Source: Rhizobium sp. Q54
GTDB lineage: Bacteria; Pseudomonadota; Alphaproteobacteria; Rickettsiales; UBA1997
DNA: 13,695 nt
Direction: 5' to 3'
NCBI GenBank assembly: GCA_945865745.1
Contig: CAMBFP010000017.1
Location: 1-13,695 of the forward strand
A program made the position numbers and the translations under genes. The notes under the pieces are model-generated. The model had not been told where the DNA came from. It made no database searches and worked only from the letters and a program-made list of their open reading frames with translations. This document shows positions 1 to 6,639 of the stretch, one piece after another. Position 1 is the first letter of the stretch. Each line of letters starts with the position of its first letter.

Positions 1-403
1 TCCACAAGAAGAAGAGCGCGAAATTATGCCGCAAATCTCAAAAACAAAACTCGATCTAATCAAACTAATCTCGCCGACAACCGACTTCAAACGTCAGAAA
101 AAAATCACCAAAAATGCTGGAGGATTTTTGTATTTAATTTCACTTCTCGGCATCACTGGCACAACTATGGCAAAGGCTCAAGACAATGTAGAAAATTTAC
201 AAAACCTGAAAAAAATTTCTAAACTACCAATCGCCATCGGCTTTGGAATTCAAACTGCGCAACAAGTTAGAGAATTTTCTCAAATTGGTGTGGATGCTGT
301 TGTTGTTGGCTCGGTACTGGTGAAAGAAATGGCAGAAAAAAAATCATGCGATGAAATTGTCGCCGCAGTAACTAAAAAAATTCAGGAGTTTGCTAATGCT
401 TAA
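1..403 (+). CDS. trpA: Tryptophan synthase alpha chain, C-terminal part
   Basis: This is the 3' end of a gene that enters from the left edge; the reading phase has its first full codon at base 2. TrpA cleaves indole-3-glycerol phosphate to indole and glyceraldehyde 3-phosphate in the cytoplasmic alpha2-beta2 tryptophan synthase. The visible part (about 133 residues) carries family features of the second half of the TIM barrel: GFLYLISLLGITGT, then GFGIQTAQQV, then VVVGSVLVK, which supply phosphate-binding loops. Composition is Lys/Ile-rich, as in the neighbours. It overlaps the following argJ start by 8 nt, suggesting translational coupling. The upstream trpF/trpB genes expected in many genomes lie outside the window. 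The identification rests on motif order and is firm; the N-terminal catalytic Glu cannot be checked here. Confidence 0.93.
   Translation, partial: PQEEEREIMPQISKTKLDLIKLISPTTDFKRQKKITKNAGGFLYLISLLGITGTTMAKAQDNVENLQNLKKISKLPIAIGFGIQTAQQVREFSQIGVDAVVVGSVLVKEMAEKKSCDEIVAAVTKKIQEFANA
383..388 (+). promoter_or_regulatory. Ribosome binding site deciding the argJ start
   Basis: CAGGAG sits 7 nt before the ATG at 396. It lies only 1 nt before the in-frame TTG at 390, so it favours the ATG. It lies within the end of trpA. Confidence 0.7.
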
Positions 404-1583
404 AGGATTAAAAATCAGCACCACGAATTGTGGTTTAAAATATAAAAACCGCGACGATCTTTTGCTCATCACTTTTGACCGACCAGCCAATGTTGCCGGA
501 GTCTTCACCACTTCTTCAATGCCTGCAGCGCCCGTAGTTTGGTGTAAGAAAAATGTCAAAAGCGGCAAGGCCAGAGCTTTAATCGTCAATGCCGGAAATG
601 CTAACGCCTTCACCGGAAAAGAGGGAGAAGAGGCAGTTTTGAGAACTGCAAGTAAAGTTGCAAAAGATCTTGGCTGTAAGCCGGAAGAAGTTCTTATCTC
701 TTCAACTGGAGTAATTGGCGAAACCTTAAAAGTTGAATTAATCGAAGCGGCAATCCCGCAAATGGTTAAAGATGCTACCATCAATGAATCTTCGTGGAAC
801 AAGGCTGCACAAGCGATCATGACCACCGACACCAAGATAAAACTAATCAACAGAACCTGCAAAATTGCCGGCAACAATGTTACATTAATCGGATTTTCTA
901 AAGGCTCGGGAATGATCGCGCCAAACATGGCGACAATGCTTGGCTATATTTTTACCGACGCCAATATTTGCCCTGCAACTTTACAAATTTTACTCAAAGA
1001 AACTGTCGAGCATAGCTTCAATGCAATCACTGTCGACTCAGACCAGTCAACGAATGATACTGTTTTATTATTCGCCACGAAAGAAGTGGGAAGTCACGAA
1101 ATCGTCGATTCGCATTCACTCGAACTTACCGAATTTAAAAATACATTAAACGAGTTAGCCTTAGGCCTCGCAAAGATGATTGTGATTGATGGCGAAGGCG
1201 CAAAAAAACTAATCGAAATTGAAGTTGAGGGCGCCAGAACTTACGAACAGGCCAAGGAAGTCGCCTTTTCAATCGCCAATTCGCCTTTGGTTAAAACTGC
1301 AATTGCGGCGGCAGATCCTAACTGGGGACGTATCATTATGGCCGTTGGAAAATCTTGTTCAGAAACTTCGCCTGAAAAAATAATCATTAAAATTGGTGAT
1401 CATCCAATCACTAAAGACGGCGCAAAACATCCGGAATATGTAGAAAATTTAGTTCATAAATATCTTAGCGGATCGGAAGTAAAAATTTCCGCGAATCTTG
1501 GAATCGGCGCGAGTAGAGCAGTCGTTTGGACATGCGACTTAAACGAAGAATACATCAAAATTAACAAGGATTATCGGTCATGA
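396..1583 (+). CDS. argJ: Bifunctional ornithine acetyltransferase / N-acetylglutamate synthase
   Basis: ArgJ moves the acetyl group from N-acetylornithine to glutamate, recycling it in arginine synthesis; bifunctional members also use acetyl-CoA. Length is 395 aa, normal for the family. VNAGNANAFTG lies at residues 65-74. STGVIGE begins near residue 103 and supplies the oxyanion-hole Thr-Gly (T104, G105). The self-cleavage motif APNMATML is intact, so the precursor should split between A179 and T180, with T180 as the new N-terminal nucleophile of the beta chain. The DPNWGRI motif is also present. Start ATG 396 was chosen over TTG 390 because of the CAGGAG site. It overlaps trpA by 8 nt and the next gene by 4 nt (ATGA). 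Whether it is mono- or bifunctional cannot be read from the sequence. Confidence 0.96.
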   Translation: MLKGLKISTTNCGLKYKNRDDLLLITFDRPANVAGVFTTSSMPAAPVVWCKKNVKSGKARALIVNAGNANAFTGKEGEEAVLRTASKVAKDLGCKPEEVLISSTGVIGETLKVELIEAAIPQMVKDATINESSWNKAAQAIMTTDTKIKLINRTCKIAGNNVTLIGFSKGSGMIAPNMATMLGYIFTDANICPATLQILLKETVEHSFNAITVDSDQSTNDTVLLFATKEVGSHEIVDSHSLELTEFKNTLNELALGLAKMIVIDGEGAKKLIEIEVEGARTYEQAKEVAFSIANSPLVKTAIAAADPNWGRIIMAVGKSCSETSPEKIIIKIGDHPITKDGAKHPEYVENLVHKYLSGSEVKISANLGIGASRAVVWTCDLNEEYIKINKDYRS

Positions 1584-1933
1584 AGCTCGAGGGTGAAGCC
1601 AAATTTAATCAAGCTCGAAAGCATTTATCCAATGCGCTAAAAAATCTTGAAGAAGCCGTGAGGGAAAAGATTCGCGAAGCGTCGTTAAGCCAAGAATCAC
1701 TCACGACCAACGATGAATCAAAGTCAGTCGTAATTTCTCGCATCGGTACAGAAATAAATCGCCTGCAAAAGGAGCTATCCGAATTGGGGAAAGAGACTGA
1801 GTTTTTACGCGAAACAAACAAAGTTCTTGGGCAAAGAATCGAGAATTTTCGTCAACAAAAAAATGATTTAGCTGAAGCGATAGAAGTTGATCTAGCAGCG
1901 CTTCATGAGGTAATCGAAAAATATGACAGTTGA
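1580..1933 (+). CDS. zauP: ZauP-like coiled-coil protein (DUF4164 type), upstream partner of ZapA
   Basis: This is a 117-residue, highly charged, nearly all-helical protein rich in Glu, Lys, Leu and Gln, without signal peptide or membrane segment. Residues about 40-110 read as a continuous coiled coil (for example RLQKELSELGKETEFL). In alphaproteobacteria a short coiled-coil gene sits directly upstream of zapA; in Caulobacter this is ZauP, which works with ZapA to focus the FtsZ ring. Here its end overlaps zapA by 11 nt, and its start overlaps the argJ stop by 4 nt. The assignment comes from size, coiled coil and position rather than from a sequence signature, so the symbol is tentative. A generic DUF4164 label is the safe alternative. 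Confidence 0.7.
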   Translation: MKLEGEAKFNQARKHLSNALKNLEEAVREKIREASLSQESLTTNDESKSVVISRIGTEINRLQKELSELGKETEFLRETNKVLGQRIENFRQQKNDLAEAIEVDLAALHEVIEKYDS

Positions 1934-2225
1934 AATCCAAATCGGTAAATCACACTACAAAATCGCCTGCAAAACCGAGGAAAAAGAAAAATTACTAGAA
2001 CTCGTTAAACGCTTAAATCAAAGGCTTGATGAATTATCATTCTCGCTAAAATTTTCTGACGAAAAAATGCTGTTAGTAATGGCCGCACTGACCATGGAAG
2101 AAGAATTAATATCTGCGACAGAAGAGAAATTTACCTCTCAAGAAGTATTTAATTCGATGAGTGACAACATTGAAAATATCGCAAACTACATCGGAAATTT
2201 AACAAAAAAAATTCAAAAACTTTGA
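1923..2225 (+). CDS. zapA: Cell division protein ZapA
   Basis: ZapA is a small cytosolic FtsZ-associated protein that bundles FtsZ protofilaments at midcell. The 100-residue product matches the family in length and layout. The N-terminal globular half starts VEIQIGKSHYKIACK, the usual 'I.gk.Y.i.c' beginning. A helix follows with MLLVMAALTMEEEL, the characteristic MAAL segment. The C-terminal half (about 65-100) is a helix suited to the ZapA coiled-coil dimer or tetramer. The start ATG lies inside the zauP-like gene (11-nt overlap) and the stop overlaps the next start as TGATG. In many genomes 6S RNA lies between zapA and the downstream cyclo-ligase gene; there is no room for it here. Confidence 0.88.
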   Translation: MTVEIQIGKSHYKIACKTEEKEKLLELVKRLNQRLDELSFSLKFSDEKMLLVMAALTMEEELISATEEKFTSQEVFNSMSDNIENIANYIGNLTKKIQKL

Positions 2226-2836
2226 TGAGAAAAGCTGATTTGCGTAAAATATTTAAAGCCAAGAGGGCCTTACTATCGCAAGATGAGGTCAAAACCAGAT
2301 CGCAACAAATTAACGAAAATTTCTTACAAAATCTTCTGCCAAAATTTTATAAAAAAAACTCTGATAAAATTTTCTCTCTTTACCTTGCAATGCCAAGCGA
2401 GGTTTCAACTAATCTGATTGCAGAGCATTTTATAAAAAATCAAATTCCCTTTTCTTATCCAAAAATCATCGCCGCAAATAAACCGCTACAATTTACTTTA
2501 TTTGATCAAGAGGCTGAATTTGTTGCCAATAAATCTTTTACAAAAATCAAAGAGCCCGCGGAAGGAAAAATAATCTCTCCTGATTTTTTGATTTTACCGC
2601 TACTTGCCTTTGATTTAGGATTATCAAGGCTTGGCATGGGCGGTGGATTTTTTGATCGCACAATCAAATCTCTAAAAAAGAAAAAATCCAAAATTATAAC
2701 AATCGGTTTAGCCTTTGATTTCCAGCTCTTACAAGATTATCTGCCAACCGAAGAAACGGATCAGAATCTTGATTTTACTGTGACAGAAAAAAACCTATTT
2801 TCGTCGAGCCGCACCAGTCTTGGTCTCAGCACCTAA
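2225..2836 (+). CDS. 5-formyltetrahydrofolate cyclo-ligase
   Basis: The enzyme converts 5-formyltetrahydrofolate to 5,10-methenyltetrahydrofolate using ATP, returning stored folate to one-carbon metabolism (called Fau, YgfA or MTHFS in other species). From ATG 2225 it has 203 aa. Visible motifs: the N-terminal basic helix with KxxLR/R spacing (RKADLRKIFKAKRALLS), MPSEVSTN, PLLAFDLGLSRLGMGGGFFD (the ATP/folate loop, normally GxGGGFYDR, here FF), and a late IGLAFDFQ followed by LPTEETDQNLDFTVTE. A TTG at 2222 would add one residue; the ATG forms a TGATG stop-start with zapA and is preferred. It is the last gene of the run, and no T-rich terminator follows before the HU promoter. Confidence 0.92.
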   Translation: MRKADLRKIFKAKRALLSQDEVKTRSQQINENFLQNLLPKFYKKNSDKIFSLYLAMPSEVSTNLIAEHFIKNQIPFSYPKIIAANKPLQFTLFDQEAEFVANKSFTKIKEPAEGKIISPDFLILPLLAFDLGLSRLGMGGGFFDRTIKSLKKKKSKIITIGLAFDFQLLQDYLPTEETDQNLDFTVTEKNLFSSSRTSLGLST

Positions 2837-2854
2837 AAATAATTTAGAATAGTA

Positions 2855-2925
2855 GTTGCTTTCAAATTTTTCGTAAATAATTTCCTTGAGCAACCTGCTG
2901 CGAAGCCAGTCTACAAGCTGCTTCG
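2855..2925 (+). other. Two adjacent bulged hairpins in the spacer before HU
   Basis: The first hairpin pairs GTTGCT-TT-CAA (2855-2865, two T bulged) with TTGAGCAAC (2886-2894), giving 9 bp around a 20-nt A/T loop. The second pairs CGAAGC-C-AG (2901-2909) with CTGCTTCG (2918-2925), 8 bp with one bulged C and an 8-nt loop. Neither is followed by a T run, so they are poor intrinsic terminators. They end where the HU promoter begins. They could be a 3' end structure of the upstream operon or part of a small RNA; no known RNA family is recognised. Confidence 0.4.
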
Positions 2926-2953
2926 TGACATGTTTCTTTCCTAAAAATATTAA
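2925..2953 (+). promoter_or_regulatory. Probable sigma-70-type promoter of the HU gene
   Basis: GTGACA at 2925-2930 matches the -35 consensus at 5 of 6 positions. A 17-nt spacer separates it from TATTAA at 2948-2953 (4 of 6 to TATAAT). Transcription would begin near 2960, just upstream of the start codon at 2972, giving a very short leader. A weak AGAGA ribosome site lies around 2959-2963. Confidence 0.5.
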
Positions 2954-2971
2954 TCAAAAGAGATCATTAAT

Positions 2972-3244
2972 ATGCACAAAACAGATTTAATTAAAGAAAT
3001 TGCCAACCAAACTGGTCTTTCTCAAAAAGACGCTAGCGCGGCTGTAGAAGCTCTACTTAAAGCAACTACTAAAGCTCTTAAAAAAGGCGATGTAGTTACC
3101 TTGATCGGATTTGGTACTTTTAAAGTAGTAAAAACTGCTGCTAGAAAAGGTCGTAACCCTCAAACTGGCAAAGAAATCCAAATCAAAGCATCTAAGCGCG
3201 TGAAATTCGCTGCTGGTAAAGCATTGAAAGATTCTGTAAAATAG
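2972..3244 (+). CDS. HU family DNA-binding protein
   Basis: This is a 90-residue nucleoid protein that bends and compacts DNA as a dimer. The family layout is complete: helical N-terminal half (1-38), the GFGTF turn at 46-50, the DNA-gripping beta arm with R61-N62-P63-Q64-T65-G66 whose proline intercalates between base pairs, and the C-terminal helix with FAAGKALK. No truncation is seen. Codon use shifts toward GCT, ACT and CGT compared with the neighbours, as expected for a very abundant protein. It has its own promoter-like sequence and a perfect intrinsic terminator, so it is probably monocistronic. HU versus IHF cannot be separated with full certainty, but the close fit to HU-beta makes HU much more likely. 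Confidence 0.95.
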   Translation: MHKTDLIKEIANQTGLSQKDASAAVEALLKATTKALKKGDVVTLIGFGTFKVVKTAARKGRNPQTGKEIQIKASKRVKFAAGKALKDSVK

Positions 3245-3252
3245 TTTCTAAC

Positions 3253-3287
3253 CCTTACGCGGAAATATTCGCGTAAGGAGTTTTTTT
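3253..3287 (+). terminator. Intrinsic terminator of the HU gene
   Basis: CCTTACGCG (3253-3261) pairs perfectly with CGCGTAAGG (3270-3278) around an 8-nt loop. AG and then seven T (3281-3287) follow. It begins 8 nt after the HU stop codon and is the clearest terminator in the window. Confidence 0.93.
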
Positions 3288-3468
3288 CTAAAAAAATTTC
3301 CCCCAAATTTTGTTTTAGAATTATTGGAAAAAAATTTTGAGACTCTCGCAAAAGTAATTTTTTAAGAGAGCTCGAGAGACACTTATCCAAAACAAAAAGA
3401 TTAATAATCCTTTTGAGCAAGTCATGAGCTAAGCGACATTAAAGTCAGGCTTTAGCTTCAAAATTTAT

Positions 3469-3544
3469 GGGTGATTAGCTCAGTTGGTAGAGCATCTCCC
3501 TTACAAGGAGAGGGTCGGCAGTTCGAGCCTGTCATCACCCACCA
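3469..3544 (+). tRNA. tRNA-Val (anticodon UAC)
   Basis: A full cloverleaf can be folded. The acceptor stem is GGGTGAT with ATCACCC, discriminator A, and CCA is encoded (3542-3544). The anticodon stem TCTCC/GGAGA encloses loop CTTACAA, giving anticodon TAC. The T arm contains GTTCGAG. The leader (3288-3468) contains an inverted repeat CTCTCG (3343-3348) / CGAGAG (3373-3378) but no convincing promoter; tRNA-Asp follows after 58 nt. Confidence 0.97.
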
Positions 3545-3579
3545 ATCTTAGCTGAAAGATTATTTCATAAACTAAGATT
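3544..3579 (+). repeat. Inverted repeat between tRNA-Val and tRNA-Asp
   Basis: AATCTTAG (3544-3551) pairs perfectly with CTAAGATT (3572-3579). A second, mutually exclusive hairpin pairs AATCTT (3544-3549) with AAGATT (3556-3561). The left arm starts on the last base of the encoded CCA. Only a short T run follows, so it is more likely a processing structure than a terminator. Confidence 0.5.
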
Positions 3580-3602
3580 TTCATCATTGTCCCTACTTAT
3601 TA

Positions 3603-3679
3603 GGGGGTGTAGCTCAGTTGGTTAGAGCGCTTGCCTGTCACGCAAGAGGTCGCGAGTTCGAGTCTCGTCACTCCCGCCA
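3603..3679 (+). tRNA. tRNA-Asp (anticodon GUC)
   Basis: The acceptor stem is GGGGGTG with CACTCCC (one G-T pair), followed by discriminator G and encoded CCA (3677-3679). The anticodon stem CTTGC/GCAAG encloses CTGTCAC, giving GTC. The D arm AGCTCAGTTGGTTAGAGC and T arm GAGTTCGAGTCTC are standard. A 7-bp hairpin, GCCATCC (3676-3682) with GGATGGC (3687-3693), overlaps the discriminator and CCA and may form in the precursor. Confidence 0.97.
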
Positions 3680-4218
3680 TCCTTTAGGATGGCACAAGTT
3701 CACAGATGTTCAATTAAGCCTTAAAAATAAAGTCATCAAATCACTTTTTCATTCAACACGTTCAGATTCAAGGTTAGGAAATCTCGGCCTCTAACAGTCT
3801 TTTTTTGATCAAGAAACTGTTGGTAAAAAAGAGCTTGAAAAAACCTTAATTCAGTTCGAATTATTTTTATGAAGCAGGAACAAAATCAATTCGATAGGGT
3901 AAATACAAAATATCGGAGCCATTCGAAACGTGTTCAAAGAACAGTAGAAAGACCTTTTGAAAGCTTTGGAATTATCTTCGTATTTTTGACCTAATTAACC
4001 TTGTTGGTTTTTTCACCTGCAACATTGTTCAAGCCAACAAATACATCGGTCACCTTTTTAACAAAACTTTTTTTCCCTCTCTTTCTTCAACGTTGTCACC
4101 AGAGATTCAGAATCCTTTCTCACTTGGCCAAAGCTCTAAAAAAATATTTTTTCAAAAAAGAAAAAGTCTTCTTTTTTAGCTCACCAGAATTGTCGTTCTA
4201 AGCAATCAAAAATCTTGG
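3680..4218. other. Long gene-poor region after tRNA-Asp
   Basis: About 540 bases hold no recognisable intact gene. Visible structure: the tRNA-Asp trailer hairpin (to 3693); an imperfect inverted repeat AACAGT...ACTGTT around 3800-3830; a 41-codon plus-strand frame at 3869-3994 with a basic product (starts MKQEQNQFDRVNTKYRSHSK), no ribosome site and no known family; an inverted repeat TTGTTGG (4001-4007) / CCAACAA (4034-4040); and an all-A/T hairpin AAAAAAGAA (4154-4162) / TTCTTTTTT (4169-4177), which could weakly terminate the minus-strand operon ending at 4219. Part of the region may be a decayed minus-strand gene (separate entry). Confidence 0.5.
3991..4205 (-). pseudogene. Possible remnant of a small minus-strand gene
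   Basis: Reading the minus strand from about 4205 down to the TAG at 3991-3993, protein-like segments occur in shifting frames: a Lys/Phe-rich piece, then FGQVRKDSESLVTTLKKERE, then SFVKKVTDVFVGLNNVAG ending EKTNKVN and a stop. The last two pieces would join in one frame if the run of seven A (minus-strand sense, near 4070) were one base shorter. At least one further shift, in the T run near 4141-4147, and one in-frame stop would also be needed. The composition resembles a small Lys/Glu-rich helical protein, but I recognise no family. It lies just downstream of the lipoprotein gene on the same strand. Chance is a real alternative. Confidence 0.25.
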
Positions 4219-4761
4219 CTAGTGAATGGCGGCATCGCCTTGATGGTCGACAACAGTTGCGCTCTCAGCAGATTTTCTTGGCACTACCTGCTCAACAACA
4301 TTATCAACTTTTGGAGCTAAAGGCGCAGTGGAAGGCGCGGTGTTTTGTTGCTTACTATCTTCGTCCAAAATGATCACCACATTGAGCTTATCCTGGAAAT
4401 AATCCTTGATTAGATCGAGGAAAATATCGCACTGATTTCCATACCAATTCAAAGTTTTGATCTTGTTGTTTTGCGTCTCTGCAGAAAGTTTGCAGTAAAA
4501 AGTGGTGCTGCCTCCGCCTAGGATGGTGCTAACTCCAACCGTTCTCGAATAATCCCATTGGTAATATTTATACTTGTCGATTGCCACCACATTACTTGGC
4601 GCGCCTATCGCTCTGAAAATATTTATTACGTGAACGTCCTTCGTCTCATTAACCTTGGTTGCGCCGGTGATGTATTTAGTAACGCTTTTGTCGTTAGATC
4701 TTCCCGACAGCGCACAAGAAGTAAGAATTAGAAAAAGAGAAATCTGAAATATTTTTAACAT
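4219..4761 (-). CDS. Hypothetical lipoprotein, possibly BamE/SmpA-like fold
   Basis: This 180-residue product has a short lipoprotein signal peptide, MLKIFQISLFLILTSC, with lipobox LTSC and Cys16 as the predicted lipidated residue, so it should be anchored in a membrane facing the periplasm. The middle (about 40-112) has NIFRAIGAPSNVVAID, a Tyr/Trp pair (YYQWDYS), a Gly-rich turn and paired beta-like strands with two Cys. This pattern of 'G.P' plus alternating strands is seen in small BamE/SmpA-type lipoproteins, but the match is only by eye. The tail (about 137-180) is low-complexity, rich in Pro, Ala and Val, and probably disordered. It is separated from rimM by 68 nt, so it may have its own promoter or be the last gene of the operon. 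Function unknown. Confidence 0.75.
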   Translation of the reverse strand: MLKIFQISLFLILTSCALSGRSNDKSVTKYITGATKVNETKDVHVINIFRAIGAPSNVVAIDKYKYYQWDYSRTVGVSTILGGGSTTFYCKLSAETQNNKIKTLNWYGNQCDIFLDLIKDYFQDKLNVVIILDEDSKQQNTAPSTAPLAPKVDNVVEQVVPRKSAESATVVDHQGDAAIH

Positions 4762-4829
4762 TTTAATAATTATTTTTTTGAATCATCGCTTTCGCAAAGA
4801 TCCAGGAATTTTACAGCAAAGAATAATTT

Positions 4830-5363
4830 TTAATCTTTATCACCGTCAACAGTCTCAATATCTTCCATGCGGATAAAATTTTTTTGAAGATTTACTTCCG
4901 GGAAAATTTGATTTTTGAAGGGAAAATTTTCGACTCGATTGTCTGTGAATTTAATTTCAATAACCCCGCCAGCGCCATATTCTGAGACAGCGATAATATT
5001 GCCAATTTTTTTTGAATTCGCATCAACAACATCAAGTCCAATTAAGTCAGAATAATAGAATTCATCTTCTGAGGTCGGTTCAAAATCAGCGCGATCGGCG
5101 AAAATCTCTAGATTGCGTGCAAGCTCGGAGGCATTGCGATCATTGATTCCATAAATTTTCGCAATCACTATTGGATCTCCACTACTCGTGCCAATCACCG
5201 TTTTATTTTTATTACTAATTTTAAGTTTGATCTCATTTCCCTCGGCATCGGTGAGAGAATATTTTTCGAGATTAAGATGATTTTCACAGAAGGCGATCAC
5301 CTTAACCTCACCCCTGATTCCAAAGGGTGAAGAGACTTTGGCAATTAAAATTTTTTTACTCAT
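4830..5363 (-). CDS. rimM: Ribosome maturation factor RimM
   Basis: RimM binds ribosomal protein S19 in the 30S subunit and assists maturation of the 16S rRNA 3' domain. The 177-residue product has the N-terminal RimM barrel (about 5-90) with SSPFGIRGEVKV at 11-22. The PRC-barrel domain (about 98-170) starts EFYYSDLIGLDV, matching the usual 'aromatic-x-D-L-I-G' signature, and later has IPF-like NFPFKNQIFPEV. The start lies inside lysA (8-nt overlap) behind a strong ribosome site. In many bacteria rimM sits between rpsP and trmD; here its neighbours are lysA and a lipoprotein gene, so it has moved out of the usual ribosomal operon or that operon is split in this lineage. Confidence 0.93.
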   Translation of the reverse strand: MSKKILIAKVSSPFGIRGEVKVIAFCENHLNLEKYSLTDAEGNEIKLKISNKNKTVIGTSSGDPIVIAKIYGINDRNASELARNLEIFADRADFEPTSEDEFYYSDLIGLDVVDANSKKIGNIIAVSEYGAGGVIEIKFTDNRVENFPFKNQIFPEVNLQKNFIRMEDIETVDGDKD

Positions 5364-6639
5364 CTTTCACCTCTAAATGTAACATTTCTTCAAAACTTGG
5401 ACGACGACGAATCACCTTAAAACTATTTCCATCCACCAAAACTTCTGGGATAAGCGGGCGACAGTTATACTCGTTAGACATTGATGAGCCGTAAGCGCCA
5501 GCGCTAATAAAAGCTATTAAGTCATCCGATCTTGGATCAATTAATTCGCGATTTTGTGCGAGCACATCTGTTGTTTCGCAAATCGGACCAGCCAAATCGT
5601 AACTAGATTTCGTGCCAGATTTTTTAATCACTGGAAGAACTTCGTGGTAAGAACCGTAAAGCCCCGGACGCATTAAATCATTCATTGCCGCATCAATAAT
5701 CGCAAAATTTTTTACCGAAGTTTCTTTGAGGAAAATAATTTTACTTACCAGAATTCCCGCACTGCCAACTAGCGCCCTGCCTGGCGCAATAGTGATTTTA
5801 ACTTTTAAGTCTGCGGTGATTTCTTTGATCAGATCTACGTAATCTTGGATCAAAAGTGTGTTCTCGTTTTTGTAGAGAATTCCGATGCCGCCGCCGAAAT
5901 CGAGAGCAGAAATTTTGTGACCATTTTTGCGCAGCGTTAAACACAGTTCGCGTAATTTTTTAAAAGCGGCAGTGAATGGTTCAATTGTGGTAATCTGCGA
6001 ACCGATATGCATTGCCACGCCATGAATTTCAAGGCCTGGTAGCTTTGCTGCTTTCGCATAAACTTCTTCTGCTAACTCAATATCCACACCAAATTTGTCA
6101 CCCTTTCTGCCCGTAGAAATTTTATCATGAGTTCCGGCATCAACATTGGGATTAACACGTAGAGAAAATTTTGCCTTCTTTCTCAGGCTTACAGCCACCT
6201 CGCTTAACAAAAACATTTCCGGCACAGACTCAACCGAAAATTCTTCAACGCCATTTTTCAAAGCGTAAGAAATTTCTTCACGCGTTTTGCCAACTCCGGC
6301 GAAAACAATTTTTTTCGGATTAACTCCGGCTGTGATCGCACGAAAAACCTCCCCAGCTGAAACCGCATCAATTCCAGATCCAAGCTCGGCTAAAATCTTT
6401 ACGAGATGGATATTAAAATTGGCCTTGATCGCGTAGCAAATTTTATAACCAAAATTTCCCTCTTGGGAAACTCCTGCATGCATGAATGCATCAGAAAAAT
6501 TCCGAAAATTTTCTACTAAATTTTTGCGTGAGTAGCAATAAAATGGAGTGCCAACAGCCTTAGCAATATCTGCAATGTCAACATCTTCGACAAAAAGAGA
6601 ATCTTGTTTTTTTTGATTTTTGTAACTCAGAAATTTCAT
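5356..6639 (-). CDS. lysA: Diaminopimelate decarboxylase
   Basis: LysA decarboxylates meso-diaminopimelate to L-lysine, the last step of the pathway that also feeds peptidoglycan. It is a fold-type III PLP enzyme acting as a dimer. Length is 427 aa, normal. CYAIKAN carries the PLP lysine (K72). HIGSQ (211-215) and DFGGGIGI (247-254) form cofactor-binding loops. PGRALVGSAG (286-295) follows. GPICETTD holds the C354-E355 pair that reaches the partner active site, and GAYGSSMSNEYN (381-392) completes it. It overlaps nusB by 4 nt (ATGA) and rimM by 8 nt. No key residue is missing. The CE motif and full length favour DAP decarboxylase over ornithine/arginine decarboxylase relatives. Confidence 0.96.
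   Translation of the reverse strand: MKFLSYKNQKKQDSLFVEDVDIADIAKAVGTPFYCYSRKNLVENFRNFSDAFMHAGVSQEGNFGYKICYAIKANFNIHLVKILAELGSGIDAVSAGEVFRAITAGVNPKKIVFAGVGKTREEISYALKNGVEEFSVESVPEMFLLSEVAVSLRKKAKFSLRVNPNVDAGTHDKISTGRKGDKFGVDIELAEEVYAKAAKLPGLEIHGVAMHIGSQITTIEPFTAAFKKLRELCLTLRKNGHKISALDFGGGIGILYKNENTLLIQDYVDLIKEITADLKVKITIAPGRALVGSAGILVSKIIFLKETSVKNFAIIDAAMNDLMRPGLYGSYHEVLPVIKKSGTKSSYDLAGPICETTDVLAQNRELIDPRSDDLIAFISAGAYGSSMSNEYNCRPLIPEVLVDGNSFKVIRRRPSFEEMLHLEVKDE
5367..5374 (-). promoter_or_regulatory. Strong ribosome binding site for rimM inside lysA
   Basis: On the minus strand AGAGGTGA lies 3 nt before the rimM ATG, within the last codons of lysA. It is one of the best Shine-Dalgarno matches in the window, where most genes have none, and it supports the chosen start. 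Confidence 0.65.

Noticed and set aside
390..395. TTG start for argJ
   Set aside because: It lies 1 nt from the ribosome site; ATG 396 has proper spacing.
344..928. Minus-strand open frame of 194 codons opposite argJ
   Set aside because: It is a shadow of argJ; all family motifs, including the self-cleavage site, are on the plus strand.
2837..2971. 6S RNA downstream of the cyclo-ligase gene
   Set aside because: Two separate short hairpins do not make the long interrupted stem with central bubble expected of 6S RNA; only a covariance search could revive the idea.
3413..3442. Promoter for the tRNA-Val/tRNA-Asp pair (TTGAGC, 18-nt spacer, CATTAA)
   Set aside because: The -10 match is poor, and several equally weak alternatives exist in the A/T-rich leader.
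4001..4201. Plus-strand open frame of 66 codons in the gene-poor region
   Set aside because: Starts at TTG without a ribosome site, has a Phe/Lys low-complexity composition caused by A/T runs, and matches no family; the minus-strand reading looks more protein-like.
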